Shown here piece after piece: positions 1 through 8,032 of a stretch of DNA of 64,000 nt. Origin of the DNA: Streptomyces sp. NBC_01016. Its GTDB lineage: Bacteria > Actinomycetota > Actinomycetes > Streptomycetales > Streptomycetaceae. The position numbers and the translations under genes are program-made. The stretch spans positions 2,666,001 through 2,730,000 of the forward strand of contig NZ_JAPEOQ010000002.1 in assembly GCF_026341035.1 (NCBI RefSeq). Reading direction: 5' to 3'. The notes below the pieces were generated by a model. It searched no databases and was not told the origin of the DNA. It was given only the letters and a program-made list of their open reading frames with translations. Numbering within the stretch: position 1 is the stretch's first letter; every line of letters begins with the position of its first letter.

Positions 1-347
1 AGCAGGACGCGCCCGGACGCCCGGCGACCCAGCGCATCGGCACGCGACCCGACCTGCGGCAGCTCATCCCGGTGGCCCTCCAGACGAGCAGCTGGGTCGG
101 CGTCCAGTTCCGGGGCACCCTCGCCGGGAAGCGCACCGGCCGCTGGTTCACCTTCAACTGGCCCGCGCACTGGCATGTGGTGTGGACGGTCGTCCCGACC
201 AGTCCACGCACCGGCGCCCCGCAGATCAGCTGGAGGGTCCGGGTCGAGCGGGCCAACGACACCTACGCGACGTACTGGATCGACGTGACCAACCTCGTGG
301 CCGACTCGGTCGACTTCGAGGCCCGGTTCGCGGTTCTCGGATGGTGA
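1..347 (+). CDS. partial hypothetical protein with GRWFTF/WHVVW core (C-terminal part)
   Basis: The reading frame is open from base 3 at the window edge to the TGA at 345-347, so the protein probably starts upstream. A GTG at 72 is an alternative start and would give 91 aa. The last 80 or so residues share a core (VGVQFRGTL, TGRWFTF, WPxxWHVVW, Pro-rich turn, RVERA, YW, FAVL) with the next gene, so the two are tandem paralogues. This one has an N-terminal extension that the neighbour lacks. The alternating aromatic and polar pattern fits a small beta-sandwich. No signal peptide is visible in the part seen. Function unknown. Confidence 0.6.
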   Translation, partial: QDAPGRPATQRIGTRPDLRQLIPVALQTSSWVGVQFRGTLAGKRTGRWFTFNWPAHWHVVWTVVPTSPRTGAPQISWRVRVERANDTYATYWIDVTNLVADSVDFEARFAVLGW

Positions 348-360
348 GAGGAAAACGACG

Positions 361-615
361 ATGCGAGTAGGCACACAGTTCACCGGAACACTCAACCCCG
401 GGCAGACCGGACGCTGGTTCACCTTCGGCTGGCCGCAGGACTGGCACGTCGTCTGGTACTTCATGCCGACGACACCGCAGACGGGCAGCCCCCAGATCGA
501 GTGGGAGACCGAAGTCGAGCGGGCCTCGGCCACGGCGGTCACGTACTGGCTGACGGTGAAGAACATCGGCAGTACCCAGATGAACTTCGAAGGCCGGTAC
601 GCGGTTCTCAACTAG
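361..615 (+). CDS. small hypothetical beta-rich protein, paralogue of upstream gene
   Basis: An 84-aa protein starting at ATG 361 behind GAGAGG, 13 bases after the stop of the upstream paralogue, so probably in one transcript. It shares the GRWFTF-x-WP-xx-WHVVW core, the VERA motif, the YW-x-TV strand and the final YAVL with the upstream product. There is no signal peptide or membrane segment. The tight conservation of Trp and Tyr suggests a compact beta fold, perhaps binding a ligand or a partner protein. I do not recognise a named family and assign no function. Confidence 0.7.
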   Translation: MRVGTQFTGTLNPGQTGRWFTFGWPQDWHVVWYFMPTTPQTGSPQIEWETEVERASATAVTYWLTVKNIGSTQMNFEGRYAVLN

Positions 616-630
616 GCGAGGAGAACGGCC

Positions 631-993
631 ATGAAGGTGCACATCACGATCGCCGATGACGCGGGCGCGGCACCGCCGCCGGGGGCCGGGCCGGGGCGGC
701 AGCACTCCGAGACGCGCGAGACCGCCGCGACGGGCGCCGTCGACGCCGGATCCGCCCCCGCGGCGGGAGCCGAACAGGCCATGACGAACGGCCACCGCAC
801 CAGCCCGGTATCGGAATCGATGCGTCCGGCCGGGCCCGTCACGGACGGCGGCGAGGCTCCGGGCTGGCTCGCCGAACTCGTCCGGCTCGCCGACGCCGGA
901 CAGGTGTCCCGCCCCGGTGAGGACCCGCAGGAGACCCGTCACTCCTCCGAGAACGCGTCGTCCATGGACGCAGGGCGCGCGGCACCGGGCTGA
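631..993 (+). CDS. hypothetical protein, Ala/Pro-rich, low complexity
   Basis: A 120-aa protein starting at ATG 631 behind GAGGAG, 15 bases after the previous gene, so it is likely the third gene of the same operon. The first nine residues (MKVHITIAD) look like a beta-strand. A long disordered Ala/Pro/Gly/Glu stretch follows, then a short amphipathic helix (GWLAELVRLADAG, about residues 77-89). There is no signal peptide. It could be an adaptor or a small precursor-like protein. Function unknown. Confidence 0.5.
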   Translation: MKVHITIADDAGAAPPPGAGPGRQHSETRETAATGAVDAGSAPAAGAEQAMTNGHRTSPVSESMRPAGPVTDGGEAPGWLAELVRLADAGQVSRPGEDPQETRHSSENASSMDAGRAAPG

Positions 994-1147
994 GCGGCAG
1001 CCACCGGTCTGCTCCCACGGAGCCGTGCGGGTGGCACCGGACGATGATGACGCGCAGGGCCGTCGTGGAGCGCGCGACGGCCCTGTCCGCTGCTCCCTGG
1101 CGGACCGCGGTGACGCCGCAAAGACGCCCGCCCGCCACACTTGACCG

Positions 1148-1387
1148 ATGGAGCGAACTCGCGGACACCAGGAAGGCGTGACCGTCCTGCGCGCCTGGGT
1201 CGAACGAGGTGATCCGACGACAGGCTTGCGGGTCAGGATCATCCGGGTCGCGGACAGCGAACGGTCGCTGACCACCGTCGAGACGACCGTTGACGCTGTA
1301 TGCGCGGCGGTCCGTGTCTGGCTCCTGGAGCTGCTGGCCGACGAGGCGGCGGACACCACAGGAGGGACCCCCGCGGAGCCGGAGTGA
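1148..1387 (+). CDS. small hypothetical protein
   Basis: A 79-aa protein at ATG 1148, or possibly from the downstream GTG near 1180 that follows AGGAAGG. The middle (TVLRAWVERGD, LRVRIIRVAD, TTVETTVDAVCAAVRVWLLELL) looks like two or three beta-strands followed by a long amphipathic helix. Such small proteins often lie near SARP-type regulators, and a SARP gene follows 140 bases downstream. No family recognised. Confidence 0.45.
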   Translation: MERTRGHQEGVTVLRAWVERGDPTTGLRVRIIRVADSERSLTTVETTVDAVCAAVRVWLLELLADEAADTTGGTPAEPE

Positions 1388-1526
1388 CGACCGGCGACAG
1401 CGTGCACAGGGCGCACGGATGAGGTCGGTCACACGACGGACGGGTGGCTGCGGCGCCCCTAGACTGACGGCCTGGTCCATGCCCACCGGTCACCGGTGAA
1501 CCCCCGAAGTATGTGGGGAGAGGCGG

Positions 1527-2264
1527 ATGGAGACGAGTTTTCCGGCCGGGCTCGCCCTCGGCCTGTTGAGCGGTTTCCGGCTGACGACCGGAGCCGGCAG
1601 AACCAGCGTGGTCCCCGGCGCACAGCGCCTCATCGCCCTGCTGGCCCTCCAGGAACGACCGCTGTCCCGGGCCTGTGTGGCCGACGCCCTGTGGCCCAGC
1701 GGGCGCCCGGACCGCGCGGGGGCGAACCTCCGCTCCTGCCTCTGGCGGGTCAACCGGCGCTGCGGTCCGCTGATCGAGACATCGGCACAGCACCTGTCCC
1801 TGGCTGACGGCGTGGCCGTCGACGTCCGCGCCGTGAGCCGCCAGGCACACCGTCTGCTCGAGGGCCCCGACCCCTGCGAGGACTGCCTCACCGCGGCGAC
1901 CCTGGCCGATCTGTCACTGGACGTCCTGCCCGACTGGTACGACGAGTGGGTACTCGTCGAGCGCGAGCAGTTCCACCAACTGCGCCTGCACGCCCTGGAA
2001 GCCATGAGCGGGCGGCTGGTCGCCGTCGGCCGCTACGGCGTCGCGGTGGACGCCGGGCTGGCGGCGGTGCGCGCCGAGCCGCTCCGGGAAAGCTCGCACC
2101 GGGCGGTCATCCGGGCGCACCTGGCGGCGGGCAACGACTGGGAGGCGGCCCGGCAGTACGTACGGTGCTGCCGGGCTCTTCACCGGGAGTTGGGGATCGA
2201 ACCGTCGCCCGCGCTGCGGCGCCTGGTGCCGTTCCGGGACTCGACGCTCATGCTGCTGCGCTGA
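1527..2264 (+). CDS. SARP-family transcriptional regulator (winged helix plus BTAD)
   Basis: A 245-aa protein that begins with a winged-helix DNA-binding domain (about residues 8-95; VPGAQRLIALLALQERPLSR, ADALWP, ANLRSCLWRV) followed by a bacterial transcriptional activation domain of TPR-like helices (about 100-235; LPDWYDEWVLVEREQFHQLRL, ESSHRAVIRAHLAAGNDWEA, ELGIEPSPALRRL). This is the short SARP layout (about 250-280 aa) without ATPase or C-terminal TPR extensions. SARPs activate target operons in Streptomyces, often secondary-metabolite genes, but no biosynthetic cluster is visible here. The target could be the upstream small-protein operon or lie outside the window. The start follows GGAGAGG at 1516-1522. 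Confidence 0.88.
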   Translation: METSFPAGLALGLLSGFRLTTGAGRTSVVPGAQRLIALLALQERPLSRACVADALWPSGRPDRAGANLRSCLWRVNRRCGPLIETSAQHLSLADGVAVDVRAVSRQAHRLLEGPDPCEDCLTAATLADLSLDVLPDWYDEWVLVEREQFHQLRLHALEAMSGRLVAVGRYGVAVDAGLAAVRAEPLRESSHRAVIRAHLAAGNDWEAARQYVRCCRALHRELGIEPSPALRRLVPFRDSTLMLLR

Positions 2265-2313
2265 GGGCGGCCGGCCGGGCGTTTGGGTGGCACAATCTCG
2301 CCCTGCGGCGCTC

Positions 2314-2490
2314 CGAAAGACTTTCGAAACTCTCGTCGTGCTGATGCCTCGTCACGCTGGCCGAATCCCGCTCCTGGTTGCCAACCTGCCTTCTGTGCAG
2401 CCGAGTTGTTCCCATGACCAGGTGGGATGACGTGTGTGACGGGTGCCGTCGAACTGCAAAGTTTCGCTCTCTACGTCGAAAGAGTTGACA
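2314..2490. promoter_or_regulatory. CE4 esterase promoter region with CGAAAG palindrome and TTGACA box
   Basis: The 311-base gap between the SARP gene and the esterase holds a perfect palindrome CGAAAG-A-CTTTCG at 2314-2326, continued by CGAAACTCTCG (2325-2335). A second related area around 2461-2483 contains GTTTCG and CGAAAGAG. A TTGACA hexamer lies at 2485-2490, but no clear -10 element follows at 17-18 bases. CGAAA-type palindromes are known operators of xylan-responsive LacI-family regulators (XlnR/BxlR) in Streptomyces, which suits an acetylxylan esterase. The assignment is inferred from sequence likeness. Confidence 0.5.
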
Positions 2491-2575
2491 GCGCAAAAGC
2501 CCGGCGCCAGCCTAACGACGTCGACACGCACCTCAATGGCTGAGCAGCCTCACGCTGGCCCCACCAGGAGGAAGC

Positions 2576-3289
2576 ATGAACATGAGCGACCTGCCCCCCA
2601 GAAACCCCCCACGTCGTACGTCGCGCTCTTTGATGGCCGGGCTGGCCGTCGCCCTGATGGCCGGCGCGTGCACCCTCGGCGTCGACACCACCGCATCGGC
2701 GCGTGCCGCTGCCTGCACCGGCTACGTCGGGCTCACTTTCGACGACGGCCCGTCCGGCAGCACGCAGGCCCTGCTCGACGCGCTCAAGCAGAACGGGCTG
2801 CGCGCCACCATGTTCAACCAGGGGCAGAACGCCGCTGCCAACCCGTCCCTGGTCCGCGCACAAGTAGCCGCCGGTATGTGGGTGGGCAACCACAGCTACA
2901 CCCACCCGCACCTGACCCAGCTCGGCCAGGCACAGGTCGACTCGGAGATCTCGCGCACCCAACAGGCCATAGCCAACGGCGGAGGCGGCCAACCCCGGCT
3001 GTTCCGTCCGCCGTACGGCGAGACCAATGCGACGGTGAAATCCGTCGCGACCAAGTACGGCCTGACTCAGATCATCTGGGACGTCGACTCGCAGGACTGG
3101 AACGGCGCCGGCACCGACGCGATCGTGCAGGCCGCCGCACGGCTCACCAACGGCCAGATCATCCTCATGCACGACTGGCCCGCCAACACGCGCGCGGCGA
3201 TCCCGCGCATCGCGCAAGGGCTTGCGGCTCGCGGTCTGTGTGCCGGCATGATCTCCCCGCAGACCGGCCGCGCAGTGGCTCCGGCCTGA
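2576..3289 (+). CDS. axeA: secreted CE4 polysaccharide deacetylase / acetylxylan esterase
   Basis: A 237-aa exported esterase that removes acetyl groups from xylan. Residues 1-46 are a signal region (RR near 13-14, hydrophobic LMAGLAVALMAG, cleavage near ASARAAA). The catalytic NodB domain carries all CE4 motifs: TFDDGP (54-59, base and metal Asp), HSYTH (106-110, metal His pair), RPPYG (144-148), DVDSQDW (169-175) and ILMHD (195-200). It closely resembles the catalytic domain of Streptomyces lividans AxeA but lacks the C-terminal carbohydrate-binding module, so it is a short form. The upstream CGAAAG palindrome suggests xylo-oligosaccharide control. Chitin or peptidoglycan deacetylation is a less likely alternative. 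Confidence 0.88.
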   Translation: MNMSDLPPRNPPRRTSRSLMAGLAVALMAGACTLGVDTTASARAAACTGYVGLTFDDGPSGSTQALLDALKQNGLRATMFNQGQNAAANPSLVRAQVAAGMWVGNHSYTHPHLTQLGQAQVDSEISRTQQAIANGGGGQPRLFRPPYGETNATVKSVATKYGLTQIIWDVDSQDWNGAGTDAIVQAAARLTNGQIILMHDWPANTRAAIPRIAQGLAARGLCAGMISPQTGRAVAPA

Positions 3290-3305
3290 CGCCTCCACGC
3301 CGGAT

Positions 3306-3364
3306 GAGTGGTTCCGTGTACGAGAGTCAACGCCTCGTCGTGGGTGGGGTACACGGGACCACTC
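3306..3364. terminator. long inverted repeat after CE4 gene, probable terminator
   Basis: Arms 3306-3321 and 3349-3364 pair at 15 of 16 positions around a 27-base loop. It lies 16 bases after the esterase stop and before the fucosidase gene. There is no T tract, as is common in Streptomyces. It suggests that the two genes are transcribed separately. Confidence 0.6.
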
Positions 3365-3458
3365 CCGTCACAGCTCTTACCGAAAATCCGTTACTGCGTC
3401 ATGATCCACCGGAGCGCAGCGAAGAGAAATCCGAGCGATGTGCCCGTAGGAGTGATTG

Positions 3459-5120
3459 ATGACGTCTCGCCGCCAGATCCTCGGTGTCCTGGGAGCCGCC
3501 CCCGCGATCGCCGCCCTCGGCAGCACCGGCGCGTACGCCGCCGCTGCCGCGCCGACGGGAGCACCGGCCGGTAGCAGGGCCCGCGTCCGCCCCGCCTCGA
3601 TCGTCCCGGTCGCGGGGGACGACACCCCGGAGCAGATCATCGCCAAGGCCGCGAACGTCGTACCCAGAAAAGGGCAGTTGGCGTGGCAGCGGCGGGAGAT
3701 AACGGCGTTCACGCACTTCGGGATGAACACGTTCACCGATCGCGAGTGGGGGTCGGGCGCCGAGGACGCGGCGACGTTCGCGCCGACCGCCGTCGACGCC
3801 GACCAGTGGATCCGCACATACCAGGCGATGGGCGCCGAGCTCGCGATGATCACCGCCAAGCATCACGACGGGTTCACGCTGTTCCCCAGCCGGTACACGC
3901 CTCATTCGATCCTCAAGAGCCCCGGGCAGCCGAATGTCGTCCGCACGTACGTGGATGCGGCACGCGCCCACGGGATGCGCGTAGGGATCTATCTCTCGCC
4001 CTCCGACGGCGGCGAGTTGCCGCACGCCTGGCACGCCGAGTGGATCGAGTCACTGCGGAAGAAGCAGTCCGAGGGCGGGGAGTTGACCTCGGTGGAGCAG
4101 ACCGCGCTCGACGACGGCGACCGTGCGCCCGGCGGACTCGGCCGGTTCGGCAACGGCAGCGCGGTCAAGAAGCACACCATCCCCACCCTGGTGGAGGGCG
4201 ACGACCGGGCCGACGACGTGCGCTCGGGGAAGCTGCCGACGTTCACCGTGCACGTCAACGACTACGACGCGTACTACCTGAACCTGGTCTACGAACTGTT
4301 CACCGAGTACGAGCCGTTGGACGAGTTCTGGCTGGATGGCGCCAACCCGTGGGCCGACGCCGGGATCACCCAGGAGTACCGCTTCGAGGAGTGGTTCCGG
4401 GTGATCGAGGCGCTGTCGCCGGACACCGTCGTCTTCGGTGGTCCGACGGGCGTGCGCTGGGTCGGCAACGAGGACGGGATCGCCCGCGAGACCGAGTGGA
4501 GCATCGTACCGACGACCGCCGACCCGTGGACGTACCACGGCGAATGGCTGCTGCCGCACGGCCCGACCGCCGCCGACATCGGCTCCCGGGCCCGCCTCAC
4601 CGAGTCCGGCGTGACCCATCTGTCCTGGTTCCCCGCGGAGGCCGACGTCTCCAATCGGCCCGGCTGGTTCCACCACCCCGACCAGAAGTCGAAGACGGCC
4701 GCCCAGCTCTTCGACCTGTACGAGAAGAGTGTCGGGCGCAACGCGACCCTGCTGCTCAACGTGCCGCCCTCGAAGGCGGGGACGATCGATGCCGCGGATG
4801 TCGCCGAGCTGACGGCGTTCGGGCAACGCGTACGGAAGGTGTACGGCCGGCCGGTGGCCAAGAACGCCGACGGTACGACCACCTTCGACCGGGTCGCGGT
4901 CCGCGAGGACATCGAGCACGGGCAACGGGTGGAGAAATTCGCCGTGGAGGCCGAGATCGGTGGTGCCTGGCGGCGGATCGCCACCGGTACCACCATCGGC
5001 TACCAGCGTTTCCTGCCGCTGGACGCCCCCGTCACCGCGAGCCGCGTCCGCATCAAGGTCCTCGCGTCCCGCGCGGAACCCCACTTGGGCCGGACGACGC
5101 TTCACCGGGCGACGGACTGA
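3459..5120 (+). CDS. secreted GH29 alpha-L-fucosidase
   Basis: A 553-aa enzyme that hydrolyses terminal alpha-L-fucosyl residues. The start is ATG 3459 behind AGGAG (3448-3452); a TTG at 3456 is disregarded. The N-terminus TSRRQILGVLGAAPAIAALG is a twin-arginine signal, so the protein is probably exported folded through Tat. The GH29 (beta/alpha)8 barrel spans about residues 65-460: ITAFTHFGMNTF, ITAKHHDGFTLFPS, GIYLSPSD and FWLDGA, where Asp293 is the expected nucleophile. LLLNVPPSKAG closes the barrel, and a C-terminal beta domain of about 85 residues follows. Together with the GH95 enzyme at 16.4 kb it gives the organism both fucosidase families. It probably feeds the fucose pathway at 18.7-28 kb. 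Confidence 0.93.
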   Translation: MTSRRQILGVLGAAPAIAALGSTGAYAAAAAPTGAPAGSRARVRPASIVPVAGDDTPEQIIAKAANVVPRKGQLAWQRREITAFTHFGMNTFTDREWGSGAEDAATFAPTAVDADQWIRTYQAMGAELAMITAKHHDGFTLFPSRYTPHSILKSPGQPNVVRTYVDAARAHGMRVGIYLSPSDGGELPHAWHAEWIESLRKKQSEGGELTSVEQTALDDGDRAPGGLGRFGNGSAVKKHTIPTLVEGDDRADDVRSGKLPTFTVHVNDYDAYYLNLVYELFTEYEPLDEFWLDGANPWADAGITQEYRFEEWFRVIEALSPDTVVFGGPTGVRWVGNEDGIARETEWSIVPTTADPWTYHGEWLLPHGPTAADIGSRARLTESGVTHLSWFPAEADVSNRPGWFHHPDQKSKTAAQLFDLYEKSVGRNATLLLNVPPSKAGTIDAADVAELTAFGQRVRKVYGRPVAKNADGTTTFDRVAVREDIEHGQRVEKFAVEAEIGGAWRRIATGTTIGYQRFLPLDAPVTASRVRIKVLASRAEPHLGRTTLHRATD

Positions 5121-5289
5121 CCCACGCCGTGCCCGTCCAACTCGGCCTCCGCCAAGGTGTGTTGTCCAGCGGTTCTGTTCGCCCTCACTTGTGTGATACC
5201 GAGGTCTGATGGGGTCCACCGACAGGGGTACGGTCAAGTAGCCCTGGAGCCGGACGTGTTGTGGAGAACCGGGGCCTAGCTTCGACTGT

Positions 5290-6486
5290 ATGACCTCCAG
5301 ACATCGCAGTGCCGCTGTGGCCACTCTGCTCACTCTGACCCTGTCCGCGCCGCTTTTGGGCGCCGCGCCGGCCGTCTCTGTCGGCACCGAGCAGGCTGCG
5401 CCCCGAGCTCAGTACAGCAGCGGGTTGGAACTGCCGCCCCTCACCGGTCCCTATCCCGTCGGTCGACGCACCCTGCACTTGGTCGATCGCAACCGCACCG
5501 ACCCGTGGGTGCCGACGGCCGACGGTCGGGAGCTGATGGTGACAGTGGCATACCCGGCGCGCTCGGCGAGGGGTCTGCCGGCGGCGTACATGACCGACGA
5601 AGAGGCGCAACTCCTCTTGGAGGCGAGGGGACTCGGCGGCGTCGTGCCGCGCGAAACCGTTGCCGGCGCGCGTACCCGTGCGCACGTGGGCGCTCGCCCG
5701 GCGCCAGGGCATTTCCCCCTGGTACTGCTCTCCCCGGGCTTCTCGATGCCACGCACCACACTCACCTCCCTCGCCGACGATCTCGCGAGTCGCGGCTACG
5801 TCGTCGCCTCTGTGGACCACGCGTATGAATCCGTCGGCACGGCCTTCCCCGGGGGCCGGACGCTGACCTGTGTGGCCTGTGACCGGGTCGGCACGCAGGA
5901 GGAGCAGGCGGCCGTCGTGCGCGGCCGGGCCAAGGACATGTCCTTCGTGATCAGCGAGTTGACCAGCGGCCGACGGGCCGGGGCGCTGTCCCATGTGATT
6001 GACCGGAGCCGGATCGGGATCGGCGGGCATTCGATCGGGGGTGCAACCGCGGCGGCGACCATGGCCGCCGACCGTCGTGTGCGGGCGGGGGTCGACCTGG
6101 ACGGCGACTTTTTCCTGCACCCTGCCGCGGCAGGGCTCGGCAGGCGCCCGTTCATGATGCTCGGCACCGAGTCCACCCACAGCCCCAGCAACCGGACAAG
6201 TGACTGGCCCGAGGCGTGGAAGCATCTGAACGGCTGGAAACGCTGGTTCACCGTGGCCGGCGCCGAGCACTTCTCCTTCACGGACCTGCCGTACCTGGCC
6301 GGGCAGTTGGGCCTGTCAGACCCTGACGTGCCGCTGTCCGGAGAACGCGGGTGGCGCATAACCCGCGACTACGTGTCGGCCTTCTTCGACCTTCACCTGC
6401 GGAGCATCGCGCAGCCGCTCCTCGATGGCCCCACGGCCACGCATCCCGAGGTCGCCCCGTATCCGGCGGGACGGGTCGTACGCTGA
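5290..6486 (+). CDS. secreted alpha/beta hydrolase, PAF-acetylhydrolase/lipase-like
   Basis: A 398-aa protein with a Sec signal peptide (residues 1-30, LLTLTLSAPLLGAAPA). The core is an alpha/beta-hydrolase fold: oxyanion-hole strand FPLVLLSPGF (about 143-152), nucleophile elbow GGHSIGG with Ser248, an acidic turn VDLDGDFF and a catalytic His in AGAEHFSF (about 325-332). The order matches platelet-activating-factor acetylhydrolase isoform II-like esterases, which cut short acyl esters from lipids or polymers. ATG 5290 has no clear Shine-Dalgarno, but TAGCTT lies 7 bases before it, so the message may be leaderless. The substrate cannot be told from sequence. Confidence 0.8.
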   Translation: MTSRHRSAAVATLLTLTLSAPLLGAAPAVSVGTEQAAPRAQYSSGLELPPLTGPYPVGRRTLHLVDRNRTDPWVPTADGRELMVTVAYPARSARGLPAAYMTDEEAQLLLEARGLGGVVPRETVAGARTRAHVGARPAPGHFPLVLLSPGFSMPRTTLTSLADDLASRGYVVASVDHAYESVGTAFPGGRTLTCVACDRVGTQEEQAAVVRGRAKDMSFVISELTSGRRAGALSHVIDRSRIGIGGHSIGGATAAATMAADRRVRAGVDLDGDFFLHPAAAGLGRRPFMMLGTESTHSPSNRTSDWPEAWKHLNGWKRWFTVAGAEHFSFTDLPYLAGQLGLSDPDVPLSGERGWRITRDYVSAFFDLHLRSIAQPLLDGPTATHPEVAPYPAGRVVR

Positions 6487-6523
6487 CTCCACTGTGGGAC
6501 ACCAGGCGTCAGGGGAGGGGCCA

Positions 6524-7498
6524 GTGAAGATTGTGCTGCCCGGTGGGACCGGTCAGGTGGGCGGTGTGCTGCGGCGGGCGTTGACCGCTGCGGGCCACGA
6601 GGTTGTCGTTCTGACCAGACGCCCCGTGCGGGACGGCGAAGTCCAGTGGGACGGCAGGACGCTCGGCCCCTGGGCGGAGGTGGTCGACGGCAGTGACGTC
6701 ATCATCAACCTTGCGGGCCGTAGCGTCAGTTGCCGCTACACCAACGAGAATCTGCGCGCCATGATGGACTCGCGTGTGGACTCCGCACGCGTCGTGGGCC
6801 AGGCGATCGCTGCCGCCCGGAAGCCACCCCGTATCTGGCTCCAGATGAGCACCGCCACCATCTACGCCCACCGTTTCGATGCGCCGAACGACGAGGCGAG
6901 CGGCGCGATCGGCGGAGCCGAGCCCGGCGTTCCCGGCTACTGGGCCTACAGCGTCGAGATCGCGAAGAACTGGGAGCGGGAGCAGGAGCGGGCCGCGACC
7001 CCGCAGACGCGCAAGGTGGCCCTGCGGTCGGCGATGGTGATGAGTCCTGATCGCGGTGGTGTCTTCGACTACCTGCTGTGGCTGGCGCGGCTCGGCCTGG
7101 GTGGGCCGGTCGCGGGCGGTGCGCAGTACGTGTCCTGGATCCACGACCGTGACTTCGTGCGTGCGGTGGAGTTCCTCATCGGCCGGGACGACATCAGTGG
7201 GGCGGTCAACCTCGCGGCTCCCGGCCCGCTGCCCCAGCGGGAGTTCATGCGAGTTCTGCGTGCTGCTTGGGGCGTGCGGGTCGGGTTGCCCGCGACGCGG
7301 TGGATGGCCGAAGTCGGGGCCTTGGCTCTCCGTTCCGACACCGAACTCCTCCTGAAGAGCCGACGGGTGGTGCCGGGGCGGCTGAGGGATGCCGGGTTCA
7401 CTTTCGACCACGGCGCCTGGGCGGAGGCGGCGGCCGACCTTGTGGGGCGGACGCGCCGTGAGCGGTCCCGCTTCCGACGTGCAGCAGTAGGTGTCTGA
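6524..7498 (+). CDS. TIGR01777-family NAD(P)-dependent epimerase (SDR39U1-like)
   Basis: A 324-aa atypical SDR. The start is GTG 6524 behind GGGGAGGGG (6512-6520); a longer reading would overlap the previous gene. The nucleotide-binding loop GGTGQVGG lies at residues 7-14. It is followed by VLTRRP, VIINLAGRSV, MMDSRVDSAR, MSTATIYAHR, YWAYSVEIAKNWE and the VSWIHDRDFVRAVEFLI block, all typical of this family, ending with the DUF1731-like C-terminal region (MAEVGALALRSDTELLLKSR). The physiological substrate of this family is not well established. It lies close behind the secreted hydrolase but has its own Shine-Dalgarno. Confidence 0.85.
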   Translation: MKIVLPGGTGQVGGVLRRALTAAGHEVVVLTRRPVRDGEVQWDGRTLGPWAEVVDGSDVIINLAGRSVSCRYTNENLRAMMDSRVDSARVVGQAIAAARKPPRIWLQMSTATIYAHRFDAPNDEASGAIGGAEPGVPGYWAYSVEIAKNWEREQERAATPQTRKVALRSAMVMSPDRGGVFDYLLWLARLGLGGPVAGGAQYVSWIHDRDFVRAVEFLIGRDDISGAVNLAAPGPLPQREFMRVLRAAWGVRVGLPATRWMAEVGALALRSDTELLLKSRRVVPGRLRDAGFTFDHGAWAEAAADLVGRTRRERSRFRRAAVGV

Positions 7499-7530
7499 GC
7501 CTGAGTTCGTGTGGGGCTCGAAGAACCATT

Positions 7531-7554
7531 CCTGGCGGCCTGGGTGACGCCAGG
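7531..7554. terminator. small hairpin after epimerase gene, possible terminator
   Basis: CCTGGCG (7531-7537) and CGCCAGG (7548-7554) pair perfectly with a 10-base loop, 33 bases after the epimerase stop. The short stem without a T tract makes this a weak call. I see no gene between here and 7741. Confidence 0.35.
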
Positions 7555-7740
7555 CGCGGGGCGCGGTGGGGTGGCCGGTCACGTCGCGTGAGGATATGGA
7601 CGTGCCGGTTGGCGTGTTCGATCATCGCCATGATCTCGTGTAGAACTGCGAACAGTTCAGCGTCGGCGACGGAACTCGGAAGACTCGGAAGACAGCGGGT
7701 GAGTTCCGGGGCGTGTGTAGTGGAGCGACGGGGAGAGGTC

Positions 7741-7965
7741 ATGGCGAAGGCAGTTCGGGCGTGGTTGGGGGAAAAGTGGATCACCTGCCAGGTCTGCGAC
7801 GGTGATCTCTTTCGCGAACGGGGTGTGAAACTCAACAGCACCGGTGGCGAGTTCCTCGGACTGGCGTGGGCGGACGAGACCGCGACCGGGCTGATCTGCT
7901 GGCACTGCGGGTTCGTCCACCTCTTCGTCAACCGGGACATCGAGCTGCATCGCGTCAAGGTGTGA
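7741..7965 (+). CDS. small zinc-ribbon-like protein
   Basis: A 74-aa protein from ATG 7741 behind GGGGAGAGG. Two CxxC knuckles, CQVCD (about residues 16-20) and CWHCG (about 54-58), with an intervening LGLAWADETATGLI segment, suggest one structural zinc site in a small beta ribbon. It resembles short DNA-binding or recruitment zinc ribbons, but no named family is recognised. A longer reading from 7588 has no ribosome-binding site and is not used. Confidence 0.7.
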   Translation: MAKAVRAWLGEKWITCQVCDGDLFRERGVKLNSTGGEFLGLAWADETATGLICWHCGFVHLFVNRDIELHRVKV

Positions 7966-8032
7966 GCTGCGAGGCCGCCCATGAGGCCCGGACCGGTGCC
8001 GCAGGAGCGTGCACCTGGCAGGGAGGACTCGT

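Noticed and set aside
2443..3459. Plus-strand 338-codon frame overlapping the CE4 gene
   Set aside because: Wrong frame of a certain esterase gene; Arg/Pro-rich shadow.
4050..5387. Long minus-strand frame opposite the GH29 gene
   Set aside because: Third-position GC bias of the true gene creates it; the product is low in recognisable motifs and the plus strand is a clear fucosidase.
7398..7982. Minus-strand frame with a plausible helix (ADAELFAVLHEIMAMIEHANRH) near 7600-7680
   Set aside because: It overlaps two plus-strand genes, lacks a start and has no recognised homologue. It might be a remnant, but the support is too thin.
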